This document shows positions 43,645 through 53,227 of a stretch of 64,000 nucleotides of DNA, one piece after another. The position numbers and the translations under genes are program-made. Every line of letters starts with the position of its first letter. Position 1 is the stretch's first letter. The DNA is from Bacillus sp. ISL-34 (GTDB lineage: Bacteria > Bacillota > Bacilli > Bacillales > DSM-1321), in assembly GCF_018613325.1 (NCBI RefSeq), contig NZ_JAGGQJ010000033.1:182334-246333 (forward strand). The letters run 5' to 3'. The notes beneath the pieces were generated by a model that had not been told where the DNA came from, searched no databases, and was given only the letters and a program-made list of their open reading frames with translations.

Positions 43645-43941
43645 TTGGATTTGCGGTTTCCTTGTTCGTTTAAGGATTGGATAGTTGCCGATTATTTTAA
43701 TAGTGGCGTAAGGATAAAACCTTGGATCGAGGTTGTTAAATATTACCGAACGGTTGAAGAATATTACCAACTTTTAAAACAAACTGGTTTCATGATTAAA
43801 GATATGAGAGAAGGCATTCCAAGACCTGAGGAAATTAAAAGTGAAAGTGTATATAAACGAAGTGTTGAATTACAATTAAGATGTTTCACTACAAAAAAAC
43901 GCCAGTCATGTTATTCCATTAAGGACCATATTCTTGATTAA
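43645..43941 (+). pseudogene. C-terminal remnant of a class I SAM methyltransferase
   Basis: The frame reads VVKYYRTVEEYYQLLKQTGFMIKDMREGIPRPE, which matches the C-terminal substrate-side helix and strand of ubiquinone/biotin-type methyltransferases (family form YHRTVEDYF..L...GF.I..L.EP.P). The SAM-binding half is missing and no start signal is present, so this is a fragment of a lost gene. Confidence 0.65.
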
Positions 43942-44121
43942 GAGAAGGGATTATTCGTAAGTAATTGAATTATAAATTATTCAATTACTGGGGCAGGATA
44001 GCGTAATATTTTGCTTGCAGATATAATGTTTAAAGACGGAGCTTAATGCTATGCTCCAATTACTCTGATGTTTACCAGTGATCTGTGTCGAAATATTCGA
44101 AAAAGGGGGGCGAGGTGTATA

Positions 44122-44508
44122 ATGAAGGACCATGACCATGATAAGATTTACAACACTGCGGTAGAGGCAACTTTGGAAGTGATTGGAGGGAAATGGAAAC
44201 CTGTAATTCTCTTTCATCTAACCTTTGGCAAGAAACGTAACAATGAATTGAAAAGCTTGATACCCGCAATCACTCAAAAAATGTTAACACAGCAACTTCG
44301 GGAGCTTGAAGAGGAAGGTGTAATCTTACGTATTTCTTACAACCAGGTTCCACCGAAGGTAGAGTATGAATTGACAGACTACGGCTGGAGTCTTAAGGAG
44401 ATCCTGCATCTGATGTGTAGGTGGGGGGATTCGCATATAGAGAAAAAGTACGGGGGAAGGGCTACCGTTCTAGCAAACCCGCAGCTTGATAACGTACATA
44501 ATATATGA
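44122..44508 (+). CDS. HxlR-family transcriptional regulator
   Basis: The 128-residue winged-helix protein has the family core ATLEVIGGKWKPVILFHLTFGKKRNNELKSLIPAITQKMLTQQLRELEEEGVI (about 13-65). The ATG at 44122 follows GGGGGGCGAGGTG. Longer in-frame starts lack a site. HxlR proteins usually act as dimers on a neighbouring redox gene. The closest candidate is the convergent SDR oxidoreductase downstream, though convergent genes do not share a promoter. There is no cysteine in the N-terminal sensor position. Confidence 0.85.
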   Translation: MKDHDHDKIYNTAVEATLEVIGGKWKPVILFHLTFGKKRNNELKSLIPAITQKMLTQQLRELEEEGVILRISYNQVPPKVEYELTDYGWSLKEILHLMCRWGDSHIEKKYGGRATVLANPQLDNVHNI

Positions 44509-44509
44509 A

Positions 44510-44535
44510 GCCGACCTATTACAAGGCCGGCTTTT
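44510..44535. terminator. Short terminator between hxlR-type gene and SDR gene
   Basis: AAGCCGACC-TATTACA-AGGCCGGCTT (one bulge) followed by TTCG. It serves convergent genes. Confidence 0.65.
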
Positions 44536-44538
44536 CGT

Positions 44539-45609
44539 TTATGGGATGACTTTGCGTTTACGAAAATCGTCGAAGATGTTCATAAACATCGCTTCGGTAT
44601 CTACGTATTCGTGAAAACCAAAGCGACGGGCCTTAGTTCCGTCGGCGAAGAAATCGTAATCCCAAGAGAACACGAAATCACCGAATCGCCAGGAGGATAC
44701 GTCTTTATATAAATGTCGAGCAAGCCCATGATTCTCGACCATTTTGTTCCAAAGCTGCTCCTTGTCCGCCATGACAACGTCCAGTGACATCTGCAGCGGA
44801 GGCGCCGTCTCCAAGCCGAAGTAGTTAGCGATCTTCGGCCATAATTCATTCCAACGGAATAGATCGCCGTTTGTTATGTTAAACGCCTGATTGGCACAAC
44901 GCTCTTCAGTCGCCGCCCATACTGTAGCCTTCGCGAGAAGTCCGGCATCTGTCATCTCCAAGAGGCTATCGTAAGCACCCGGCTTGCCAGGAAACCGCAA
45001 CGGAAGTCCAAGATCCTTTGAAATTGAGGCGTAAATCGCAATGACCATGGCGAGGTTCATTGGATTTCCAAGCGAGAAGCCGCAGACTACAGAAGGACGG
45101 AGCGCCGACCAAGTCCAATTTTTACCTTTTTGTTTTTGTTCTAAGAAATCTTGCTGATCAACATTGAATTCGGGCGGCATATGGTTCGCGTCTGTTTCGC
45201 GAGCAGGAGTTTTGAACGGGCCGAGATGTGCGCCATATACCTTGTATCCCTGCATTAAACTGACATGTTTTAAGCCCGCTGCGATGGGTTCGATGGCCTC
45301 TACGGTATTCACTAGCATGGCAAGGTTAGGCGGAACAAGTTGGGCCCAAGTCGGACGGTCCTGATAGGCAGCATAGAAGATGTGTGTTACCTCAGTTAAA
45401 CTCTTTAGCTTCTTGCGAGTGTCGTCCATATCGAGAAGATCCACAGTCACATACCGGACACGGCCGACTGACTCTCCGCCCCGACGTGATACGCCGATTA
45501 CGTCCCAATCAGGTAAGGTAATGAGGTGATCGATGAGGTTGCGACCGATTACACCATTTGCGCCAACGACCAAGGCAACTTTGCGTATTGTTTTAGATTC
45601 ATTATTCAT
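44539..45609 (-). CDS. PRISE-type SDR oxidoreductase
   Basis: The 356-residue protein has Rossmann motif VVGANGVIGRNLI near residues 14-26. The conserved stretches GVSRRGG, TVDLLDMDDTRKKL, THIFYAAYQ and NFxY-like KVYGAHLGPFKTPARE match the progesterone 5-beta-reductase/iridoid synthase-like (PRISE) family, which reduces enones with NADPH. GAGGAGCTGC precedes the ATG. The physiological substrate in Bacillus is unknown. It looks better GC-balanced than its neighbours, hinting at acquisition. Confidence 0.82.
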   Translation of the reverse strand: MNNESKTIRKVALVVGANGVIGRNLIDHLITLPDWDVIGVSRRGGESVGRVRYVTVDLLDMDDTRKKLKSLTEVTHIFYAAYQDRPTWAQLVPPNLAMLVNTVEAIEPIAAGLKHVSLMQGYKVYGAHLGPFKTPARETDANHMPPEFNVDQQDFLEQKQKGKNWTWSALRPSVVCGFSLGNPMNLAMVIAIYASISKDLGLPLRFPGKPGAYDSLLEMTDAGLLAKATVWAATEERCANQAFNITNGDLFRWNELWPKIANYFGLETAPPLQMSLDVVMADKEQLWNKMVENHGLARHLYKDVSSWRFGDFVFSWDYDFFADGTKARRFGFHEYVDTEAMFMNIFDDFRKRKVIP

Positions 45610-45724
45610 AGTGTGCAGCTCCTCCTTACTGTGTTACGTTCACTGTTATTTTGAATCAAGGAACCACACTTGAGAAGTACGCACTTTGAAGTGACATAAG
45701 CACTTTTTTGTAATTCAGCAGTGC

Positions 45725-45845
45725 TTACGCTTAACGGGTGCGTTAATAAAATAAATTAGCATTCATTCATTTTGCAGCTTTTTCACATTTTCAATCTACC
45801 GTAATCGGGCGCTTTCTTAGAATAAGGTTGGCGCCCATCTAACTT
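45725..45845. repeat. Dispersed repeat, family 5 (copy at 45.8 kb)
   Basis: Blocks ACGGGTGCGTTA (45739-45750) and GGGCGCTTTCTTAGAATAAG (45806-45825, continuing GTTGGCGCCC) recur in altered order and form at 63157-63215 (GGGCGCGATTCTTTAATAAG, CGGGTGCGTAAGC). Non-coding. The GGGCGC ... GGCGCCC arms can pair. Confidence 0.45.
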
Positions 45846-45857
45846 GATAAGTCAAAG

Positions 45858-46061
45858 TTAAATATATAGAAGTGATAAAAGAACCACTTTATTCTGCCTT
45901 ACATAATCTTGTGTACTTATTTCATTTGCAAATAATCCTGGAAGAGAGGCCATGGTGTAATGGTGAACAATGAGAAAGCCATTCCATTCTAGTCTTTCGT
46001 GGCAAGCATCAAGAATGGCTTTACAAGAATATCCCAAATCAGATAAAACTTTCGCCCCCTT
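45858..46061 (-). pseudogene. Possible remnant of an unidentified gene
   Basis: A minus-strand frame without a plausible start reads AKVLSDLGYSCKAILDACHE, then ends QDYVRQNKVVLLSLLYI. Its composition is protein-like, but no ribosome binding site or start exists and a TGA precedes it. Family not recognised. The remainder of the 478-base gap before the EBP gene holds the family 5 repeat. Confidence 0.3.
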
Positions 46062-46087
46062 ACTACAAAATCATGGAGGAGAATACA

Positions 46088-47497
46088 ATGAGTCGATTAA
46101 ATAATTACGAGGTTCTAAATCAACTGAAATACATTGATGGTATTACTATTATTGATAACAAAGGGACTATCTTGTTTACAGTTAAATTTAATCCTCGATT
46201 TCACTCTGAAGTTCTTGAACGAGAGGAAATATTAGGAGAAAGCTTATTTTCCGTATTTCCTGCGTTGAATGAAAAATCGAGTACGTTGTTAAATGCAATG
46301 AAAACAGGTCGTCCCATTTTTAGAGGTAAGCAAGAAATTGTTGATTTTATGGGACGAAAAATTGAAACCACAAATATTTCCTTACCAATCAGAGCCCATG
46401 GGAAAATTATAGGGGCAATTGAATTTTCTAAAGAAATAAGTAAAGAAAATCATATTCCTAATAATGCAATCGAGATAAATTCAGAAATGTTTAAAGATGA
46501 TAAACGATTACTAGAAAATATTCATCCAGAACGAGCAAAATATACATTGAAAGATATTATTACGAATAACGAACAAATGAAAAATTTAAAGCGCTTAACC
46601 GAAAAAATTGCAAAAGGGAGCTCACCCGTCTTTATATATGGTGAAACAGGAACAGGAAAAGAATTATTTGCTCAAGCGCTGCACAATGCCAGTAATCGTG
46701 TAGAAAAGCCTTTCATTGCGCAAAACTGTGCAGCAATTCCGGAAGCTTTAATTGAAAGTATTTTGTTCGGTACAATAAAAGGGAGTTTTACAGGAGCGGA
46801 AAATAATCCAGGCTTATTTGAAATAGCGGAAGGAGGAACGATTTTTCTAGATGAAATTAACTCAATGCCAATTCATCTACAGTCCAAGTTATTAAGAGTA
46901 CTGCAAGACGGATATATTCGAAGATTAGGAGATAAAAATATTAGAAAAGTTGATGTGCGTGTAATCACCGCATCCAATAAACGCCCTGAAGAATGTGTAA
47001 AGGATAAGGATATGAGACTTGATTTATATTACAGATTATGTGTAATGACACTCAATATTCCACCATTACGGGAACGGAAAGATGATATTAAGCTTTTATT
47101 GGAATCTTTTATATCTAAATATAATGTGTTGCTGCACAAAAATATAAACAATGTATCGAGAGAGGTATATGACTTTCTCTTGAGGTACAACTGGCCAGGA
47201 AATGTACGGGAGTTGGAACATATTGTTGAATTTGCAATCAATCAAATAGATGACTGGGAAGATACACTTCAAATGAAAGATATTGAAGAGCGTGTGAAGA
47301 ATTTCATTCGACATAGTGAAGAAGATCTTCAAATTGAACCCTTAAAAGAAGCTGTTGCCAGATTAGAAAAGAAAATGATCGAAAAGGCAATCCAGCAAAC
47401 AAAAAACAATGTATCACAAGCAGCTAAAATACTCGAAATTCCAAGACAAACTCTGCAAAATAAGATCAGATTATACGAAATTATGCCCAAAAGCTAA
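46088..47497 (+). CDS. RocR-like sigma-54 enhancer-binding protein
   Basis: The 469-residue protein has an N-terminal PAS-like sensor (about 10-115), an AAA+ domain with Walker A GETGTGKE (185-192), sigma-54 loop GSFTGA (232-237; Ser in place of Ala of GAFTGA) and Walker B EGGTIFLDEI (248-257), and a C-terminal Fis HTH (KNNVSQAAKILEIPRQTLQNKI). Domain order and length match RocR. GGAGGAG at 46075-46081 fixes the ATG at 46088. It lies 425 bases upstream of the Ald-like/GltS operon, which carries a sigma-54 promoter. It might also act on speB, puuP and gdh. Confidence 0.9.
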   Translation: MSRLNNYEVLNQLKYIDGITIIDNKGTILFTVKFNPRFHSEVLEREEILGESLFSVFPALNEKSSTLLNAMKTGRPIFRGKQEIVDFMGRKIETTNISLPIRAHGKIIGAIEFSKEISKENHIPNNAIEINSEMFKDDKRLLENIHPERAKYTLKDIITNNEQMKNLKRLTEKIAKGSSPVFIYGETGTGKELFAQALHNASNRVEKPFIAQNCAAIPEALIESILFGTIKGSFTGAENNPGLFEIAEGGTIFLDEINSMPIHLQSKLLRVLQDGYIRRLGDKNIRKVDVRVITASNKRPEECVKDKDMRLDLYYRLCVMTLNIPPLRERKDDIKLLLESFISKYNVLLHKNINNVSREVYDFLLRYNWPGNVRELEHIVEFAINQIDDWEDTLQMKDIEERVKNFIRHSEEDLQIEPLKEAVARLEKKMIEKAIQQTKNNVSQAAKILEIPRQTLQNKIRLYEIMPKS

Positions 47498-47620
47498 CAA
47501 TAGAGAAATAAACTTATGCACATAGTGCCCAAAAAATAACATTAACTGCTCAAATATTAACAATTTAATCAATTTACCATCTGCAATCGACATATTTATT
47601 AAGAGATACTCTTATTTTTT

Positions 47621-47642
47621 CTGATTTTTCTGCTTAAATCAG
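47621..47642. promoter_or_regulatory. Inverted repeat upstream of the Ald-like operon promoter
   Basis: CTGATTT and AAATCAG are separated by 8 bases, just 21 bases before the -24 box. It could be an activator site, although it is closer than usual. A second small dyad, GCACATAGTGC, is at about 47518-47528. Confidence 0.4.
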
Positions 47643-47662
47643 CGGAAAATGATGTGTTCTTT

Positions 47663-47677
47663 TGGCATACTTCTTGC
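47663..47677 (+). promoter_or_regulatory. Sigma-54 promoter for the Ald-like/GltS operon
   Basis: TGGCAT-ACTTC-TTGCT matches the -24/-12 consensus. The leader to the TTG start at 47922 would be about 230 bases, with no gene in between. Confidence 0.85.
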
Positions 47678-47921
47678 TTAAGTAAACTCATGAAACACAA
47701 GGGAATTGCGACCTTACATAAATAGGAAGAAACATTTTGTCATAAAGTTGGAAAAAGGGGTGAAAAGTTGACGTTTAGAAAATGGAGTATAAAAGATCAG
47801 GAATTATATTGAATCAAAAAAGAACCATATAATGAAAAAATTTTATCGTCATAATGAAAACACTGTCGGTATTGATTAGGCAATATGGTGCTGTGAATTT
47901 TGAAACTAAGGGGGAAGCGAA

Positions 47922-49088
47922 TTGATATTTGGTGTATTGAAAGATATTAAAGTCGGGGAGTTCCGAGTAATAGCAACTCCATTAGAGGTGGGAACTATTA
48001 AAAGCGATGGTCATACCGTCCTTGTTCAAAAAGATGCGGGACTCCTAGCAGGGTTTAGCAATGAAGAATACGAGGAGCAAGGTGCTGAGATAGTAGACGA
48101 GTTGAAGGAAATGTATGAAAGGTCTGACCTCTTAGCAAAGGTTAAAGAAATTGAAGAAATCGAGTACAAATTACTTAGAGAAAATCAAATTATCTATACC
48201 TGTATCCATCCAGCTGCTAATGAACAACAAGTCCAAGCCATTCTTGACAGCAAATGTATTGCCTTTACGGCAGAAGATTCACATCGATTCGGCTCAGTGA
48301 ATTGTGAAGCGGCAGGTAAACAAGGAGCTTTAATGGGCTTGCACTCGATGCTGACGATTAATGGAGGCAAAGGGAAATTTGTAAGTGGATTAGCAGGAGC
48401 ACCCAGCATTAAGGTCCTCATCCTCGGTGGAGGTCTAGTCGGAAAATCCGCATTACAAGTTCTACATTCATTAGGTGCTTGGTGTACTGTAATGGATATA
48501 AACTTCGGTACTTTAAGGGAAATTGGAAAGATCTACAACGAAAAAGTAAACACCCAAATATCAACTAAACAAAATATCCAAAAAATACTTCCAGAAATTG
48601 ATATAGTCATTAATAGCGTGAAATGGCCAAAAGGAAATAAGGATTATTTAATAGATAGAGATATGCTCAACTTAATGGAAAAAGGATCTGTCATTGTAGA
48701 TATTAGCAATGATGCTGAAGGGGCAATCGAGTCCTTCCGTGAAACCACTCATGATAATCCTACGTATATTGAAAACGGCGTCGTTCACTATTGTGTTGGC
48801 AATATTCCAGGGGCTATTGCAAATTCCACATCCGTAGCATATGCTGCCTCTGTATTAGGGCACCTTAGATCTATTCTAAACTCAGGTGTCACAGAAGCCT
48901 GCGTAAAAGATGGTTTTTTAAGACGGAGCCTGACGGCATATAAAGGCTATCTAACTCATGAAGAAACAAGTGCTATTCAAAACAGACCATGGATAAAACC
49001 GGAAGATATCCTTGATATTAAACAAGTGAAATTGGACTCTGCACCACCCGCTACAGTTACAAGATCAGATTACTTTTTAAAACTCTAA
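47922..49088 (+). CDS. Alanine dehydrogenase/transhydrogenase-family enzyme
   Basis: The 388-residue protein has a TTG start after AAGGGGGAAG. The N-terminal substrate half carries the arginine in GEFRVIATP (near 11-19), a lysine in LLAKVKEI and a histidine in CIHPAAN (near 95). The NAD half has VLILGGGLVGKSALQV near 166-181, and the C-terminal ENGVVHYCVGNIPGAIANSTS is close to the alanine dehydrogenase signature. Several residues differ from true Ald (CIHPAAN, DISNDAEG), so it may deaminate another amino acid or act as an opine-type dehydrogenase. It is the first gene of a sigma-54 operon. Confidence 0.8.
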   Translation: MIFGVLKDIKVGEFRVIATPLEVGTIKSDGHTVLVQKDAGLLAGFSNEEYEEQGAEIVDELKEMYERSDLLAKVKEIEEIEYKLLRENQIIYTCIHPAANEQQVQAILDSKCIAFTAEDSHRFGSVNCEAAGKQGALMGLHSMLTINGGKGKFVSGLAGAPSIKVLILGGGLVGKSALQVLHSLGAWCTVMDINFGTLREIGKIYNEKVNTQISTKQNIQKILPEIDIVINSVKWPKGNKDYLIDRDMLNLMEKGSVIVDISNDAEGAIESFRETTHDNPTYIENGVVHYCVGNIPGAIANSTSVAYAASVLGHLRSILNSGVTEACVKDGFLRRSLTAYKGYLTHEETSAIQNRPWIKPEDILDIKQVKLDSAPPATVTRSDYFLKL

Positions 49089-49109
49089 TAAGAAAAGGTG
49101 GATTCAGCT

Positions 49110-50495
49110 ATGACGTTGTATACGCTATTGGTAGACTTCACTCTCGCAAGTATACTTATATTAATAAGTATGTTTATGCGTTCAAAAATCAAGTTATTGC
49201 AAAAAAATTTCATTCCCGCAAGTTTAATGGCAGGCTTTTTAGGTTTAGCGTTAGGTCCAGGATTCCTGAATATCCTACCTTTTTCAGCGGACATAGGTTC
49301 GTATGCAGGAGTCATCATAATTTTTGTGTTTGCTTCGGTAGGGATAAATGGATTTTCATTTACCCCGGGTAATATGAAGAAAGACCTCAAAAGAATGGGT
49401 GCATATGCTTCATACAAAATATTGATAATTGGCGTCCTCATTTTTATTCCAATTACATTTTCAATATTGGTTATTTCTAAATGGGTTCCAGATATTAATT
49501 ATGGTTTTGGATTAATTTTAGCAACGGGATTCTATGGTGGTCATGGAACAGCTGCTGCGGTAGGGTCAACCTTTGAAAATTTAGGTTTTGCCGCAGCAAC
49601 AGATTTAGGTATGACATCAGCCACCATTGGTATTTTAGCAGGTATTTTCGGTGGACTCTTATTTATAAAAATGGCCACAAAAAAAGGATATACACAATAT
49701 GTTAAAGACTTCTCCGAAATATCAGAGGACATGAGGACAGGTTTAGTAAAGCCTGATAATCGAGTATCCATAGGGACTGAGACGATTTCACCTATAGCAC
49801 TTGATCCATTAGCATTTCATGTTGCGCTTTTACTTATTCCATCCGGTTTAGGTTACTTGCTTAATACATATATTGCAGATACCTGGGGCCTTGACTTTCC
49901 AACATTTACAATAGCGTTCATCGTTGCATTGGTAATGTATGCATTCATGGGCAAGGGGAAAAAGGGTGTCTATAAATATGTAGACGAAAATGTGGTAAAT
50001 CGGTTAGGTAGCTCAGCAACGGATTACCTTGTATTCTTTGGAGTAGCCTCAATAAAACTACCTGTCGTTCTTGAATATGCACTTCCACTTGGATTATTGA
50101 TGCTTTCAGGAATGTTAATAGTCATTTTAATGTTATGGGCAGTCGGTCCAGCCATGAATTATGAAAGTTGGTTTGAGCGTTCAATATTTGTTTATGGTTA
50201 TGCAACAGGTGTCTTTGCGATAGGGCTTACCCTCTTAAGAGTAGTTGATCCAAATAATAAATCTAAGACACTCACAGATACAGCTATCGTTGGGCCGCTA
50301 AATACACCTATCGAATTATTTGCATGGTCAGCTGGACCGGCAATGCTATTAGGAGGACAACACTGGTCATTTGTTGGCATTTACGCGGCTATTTCTATTG
50401 TCTGCGTTATAATATCCATTAAGTTAAAATGGTGGTACTGGAAAATTCCTTTAGAGGATAGGCCGGATGCATCTGCACTTGATCGCGATGGATGA
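49110..50495 (+). CDS. GltS-type sodium/glutamate symporter family carrier
   Basis: The 461-residue protein has about 11 membrane helices. Paired inverted-repeat loops such as LILATGFYGGHGTAAAVGSTFE near 137-158 and a later GPLNTPIELFAWSAGPAMLLGGQHWS resemble the re-entrant loops of GltS. AAAGGTGG precedes the ATG at 49110. A longer in-frame start at 49098 overlaps it. It is 21 bases after the dehydrogenase-like gene, so it presumably imports that enzyme's substrate, possibly glutamate or another amino acid. Confidence 0.82.
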   Translation: MTLYTLLVDFTLASILILISMFMRSKIKLLQKNFIPASLMAGFLGLALGPGFLNILPFSADIGSYAGVIIIFVFASVGINGFSFTPGNMKKDLKRMGAYASYKILIIGVLIFIPITFSILVISKWVPDINYGFGLILATGFYGGHGTAAAVGSTFENLGFAAATDLGMTSATIGILAGIFGGLLFIKMATKKGYTQYVKDFSEISEDMRTGLVKPDNRVSIGTETISPIALDPLAFHVALLLIPSGLGYLLNTYIADTWGLDFPTFTIAFIVALVMYAFMGKGKKGVYKYVDENVVNRLGSSATDYLVFFGVASIKLPVVLEYALPLGLLMLSGMLIVILMLWAVGPAMNYESWFERSIFVYGYATGVFAIGLTLLRVVDPNNKSKTLTDTAIVGPLNTPIELFAWSAGPAMLLGGQHWSFVGIYAAISIVCVIISIKLKWWYWKIPLEDRPDASALDRDG

Positions 50496-50675
50496 CGCAG
50501 GTGGTATCCACGTCATTGGAAATAACACATATAGTTATTTGAAATGAAAATCAGTCATTTAGATGAATGGCTGATACTGTTGTCTTCTTATTAGATAGAG
50601 CCAAGCATTATACAGTTGCAACATTCGATATATTAAAAATGGAGGATATCAGAAAAAGGCCTTGAATTTAATAAA

Positions 50676-50720
50676 AGAAGAGCACATATTACTCCTGGCT
50701 AATATGTGCTCTTCTTTATT
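50676..50720 (+). terminator. Terminator of the Ald-like/GltS operon
   Basis: AAGAGCACATATTA pairs perfectly with TAATATGTGCTCTT around 8 bases, followed by CTTTATTTT. Confidence 0.9.
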
Positions 50721-50775
50721 TTATAGGTTTTTATTATTCACAATGTTCTGAAGGTATCTTTAATTAGGTATTGAA

Positions 50776-50940
50776 TTAATACGGATACCCATTTAATCCT
50801 GTGCCGAAAAGTTCGAATTCAGGATCTTTTGACTGAGTTTTTGGAGGGGCTTCGGATCGCCCTATAGAAGAGTTGATACCACCTTCAACTGACTCTACAA
50901 GAGTTTCGTCATTCTCTTTATGCAATGGGTTATCAATCAT
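50776..50940 (-). CDS. Small hydrophilic protein, 54 residues
   Basis: A complete frame begins MIDNPLHKENDETLVESVEG and ends FELFGTGLNGYPY, with AAAGGAGT 11 bases upstream. Acidic and Gly/Ser/Pro-rich, it looks disordered. It may be a sporulation-associated small protein. Family not recognised. Confidence 0.6.
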   Translation of the reverse strand: MIDNPLHKENDETLVESVEGGINSSIGRSEAPPKTQSKDPEFELFGTGLNGYPY

Positions 50941-51343
50941 ACCTAAGTCAACTCCTTTTTATAAGATTAACGTTTGGTTTGTTATTTTTCCCCTGAATAT
51001 TTTAATTTTATGCTAAAAAATATGGCGATGACTGAAATTCGTTGAAATTAGCGGGGGAAGAACTTGTAAGCAATCGTGCTATAATTTTTATTACAAAATG
51101 TATAATGATCATTTTATGCTCATTAAAAAGATTGGTACCGATTCATTGATCAGATTCATTGATCAGATGAGGGTTAATGAAATTCCAAGAAGGAACAATA
51201 TCGATTCCTGTTCACGAATTATTTTTTTGTGCATCGGCCTTCTTAGTAGCAAAAGGGTTGAAAAACACCATTCCATCTCTCCGATACACATTGTTACAGG
51301 ACGTTCTAGTGATTGGACCAGTTTCAATCCTATTGACTGAAGG
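50941..51343. other. Gene-free stretch
   Basis: The only frame of note (51098-51340, plus) lacks a ribosome binding site and does not look like protein. Direct repeat TTCATTGATCAGAT occurs twice in tandem at about 51142-51169. Confidence 0.4.
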
Positions 51344-52162
51344 TTAAAGTGGAGTGAGTATCCTTTGCTTGTTAACAAAGTAAGCCCAATCAGAAAAGCC
51401 GATCTCCTTTAGTCTTTTTTTAACTTGTTCAAATTCATCGCCAATACGTTCAGGTGTATGCGAATCTGATCCAAATGTTACCTTCACATTATAGAAAAGA
51501 GCTCGTTCTAAAATGTCATCTGCTGGATACCACCCACCACAATCTTTTGTTTTACCAGAGGTATTAATCTCAATGGCGATATCTTCTTGACTAATGATTT
51601 TTAACGTTTTTTCAATACTGTCTGTCTCAATGGAAGAAAAGGCTGGATAAAACCCTTTCATTGCATCAATATGGCCTAAGATTTGGAACACTCCGCTTTT
51701 TGCAGATTTCTGTATTAGTTCATAGTATTCATTCTTTAAACTTGCCTGTTCCTTAGAGGTCAAACCATTCCAACGCCCTCTTTTAAAAATGCTAATATCT
51801 TGAACATAATGAACAGATCCAATTATGTAGTCAAAAGGGTGTAAAAGATATTGATCACGGTAGACTTCAATGTGATCAGGGAAGAAGTCACTTTCCATTC
51901 CTAATAACACGTGAATTTTACCTTCATATTTTTCTTTTAAGCGAAGCACTTCCTCAATATAAGGGACAAGTTCACTTTTTGCCATTGCAATAGTTGGGTA
52001 GAGATGGTCGTCCTCACTATAGAAATATGGAGAATGATCAGAAATCCCAATATATTGCAAGCCGTATTCAATGGCTTGTTTTACATAATCCTCGATTGTG
52101 CCGATAGCATGTCCACATCGTTCATGGTGAGTGTGCAGATCAAATTTAATTGAATTCGTCAT
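51344..52162 (-). CDS. PHP-domain phosphatase (histidinol-phosphatase-like)
   Basis: The 272-residue protein has PHP-domain metal ligands in FDLHTHHERCGHA near residues 7-19, GISDHSPY near 39-46, a glutamate in GMESDFFPDH near 85-94, HIDAMKG and the late GSDSHTP. The length fits the HisJ/HisK class, which removes phosphate from histidinol phosphate. No other his genes are near, so the true substrate is uncertain. The ATG at 52162 follows AGGAGGCC. An in-frame ATG 45 bases upstream would overlap it. Confidence 0.8.
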   Translation of the reverse strand: MTNSIKFDLHTHHERCGHAIGTIEDYVKQAIEYGLQYIGISDHSPYFYSEDDHLYPTIAMAKSELVPYIEEVLRLKEKYEGKIHVLLGMESDFFPDHIEVYRDQYLLHPFDYIIGSVHYVQDISIFKRGRWNGLTSKEQASLKNEYYELIQKSAKSGVFQILGHIDAMKGFYPAFSSIETDSIEKTLKIISQEDIAIEINTSGKTKDCGGWYPADDILERALFYNVKVTFGSDSHTPERIGDEFEQVKKRLKEIGFSDWAYFVNKQRILTPL

Positions 52163-52455
52163 TTCCTTAGGCCTCCTAAAATGAACGTTTTGTTTTATCA
52201 TATCCAAAAATCACACCCTTTCTCAAGAATTGAAAGAAGATTTATACCTTCTTAAAATCAGCCGTTTTATGGACTGGTGACGGATTTACTTTAGCACTAG
52301 GAAAATGAAAACAGTTTGGTAATACCCCTCTAAAAACAAATTTTTATATTACGTCTTTTAGTTACAGATATTTTAGTTCGAGTAATTGTATATATGTTGA
52401 ATTCCCTAGACAAACTAAAATGATCAAATATGTAAAAAGAAAGGGAAGATACAGA

Positions 52456-53091
52456 GTGACAAAGGTATTGTACATCACAGCTCATCCTCATGATGATAAA
52501 CAATCTTACAGTATGGCTGTTGGAAAAGCATTTATTGACACTTATAAAGAAGTAAATCCTAGCCATGAAATTGTGAATATTGACCTTTATAAAGAAAATA
52601 TTCCTGAAATCGATGTAGATGTTTTCAGTGGTTGGGGAAAACTTCAATCTGGAAAGGGTTTTGAAGAACTCTCGTCGGAAGAGAAAGCAAAAGTTAGTCG
52701 ACTCTCGGAGTTATGTGAGCAATTTATAGCTGCCGATAAATATGTATTTGTAACGCCTTTATGGAATTTTTCTTTCCCGCCAGTATTGAAAGCATATATT
52801 GATTCCGTAGCTGTTGCAGGTAAATCATTTAAATACACCGAACAAGGCCCAGTTGGTCTTTTAACTGATAAGAAAGCCTTACATATTCAAGCTCGTGGTG
52901 GTATTTATTCAGAAGGACCAGCAGCTGAAATGGAAATGGGACACAGATATCTAAATATCATAATGCAATTCTTCGGAGTGCCTTCATTTGAAGGTGTGTT
53001 CGTTGAGGGGCATGCAGCAATGCCTGATAAAGCACAAGAAATTAAAGAAAATGCTATAGCACGATCAAAAGATTTAGCTTCTACTTTTTAA
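52456..53091 (+). CDS. azoR: FMN-dependent NADH-azoreductase
   Basis: The 211-residue flavodoxin-like enzyme starts at GTG, after [29 protein letters not shown] is the usual AzoR opening with its FMN-phosphate loop. [19 protein letters not shown] near 101-119 and [10 protein letters not shown] near 146-155 are characteristic. It reduces azo bonds and quinones by two electrons. Bacillus enzymes of this type protect against thiol-reactive quinones. A strong terminator follows. Confidence 0.88.
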   Translation: MTKVLYITAHPHDDKQSYSMAVGKAFIDTYKEVNPSHEIVNIDLYKENIPEIDVDVFSGWGKLQSGKGFEELSSEEKAKVSRLSELCEQFIAADKYVFVTPLWNFSFPPVLKAYIDSVAVAGKSFKYTEQGPVGLLTDKKALHIQARGGIYSEGPAAEMEMGHRYLNIIMQFFGVPSFEGVFVEGHAAMPDKAQEIKENAIARSKDLASTF

Positions 53092-53096
53092 ACCAA

Positions 53097-53128
53097 AGAG
53101 TCAACAACTTGTTGTTGGCTCTTTTTTT
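53097..53128 (+). terminator. Terminator of azoR
   Basis: AAGAGTCAACAA-CT-TGTTGTTGGCTCTT, one mismatch, then TTTTT. Confidence 0.88.
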
Positions 53129-53227
53129 GTCATAACGAAATAATAATATGTGGATTAATTCTTAGAATTTTCCAATATTACGAAAGAATAGATCAATGCT
53201 TAGATAAGAAGAAATAAAAAAGACCCA

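Noticed and set aside
51098..51340. 80-codon plus-strand frame in the gap before the PHP gene
   Set aside because: No ribosome binding site, unlikely composition and an internal tandem repeat. Not supported as a gene.
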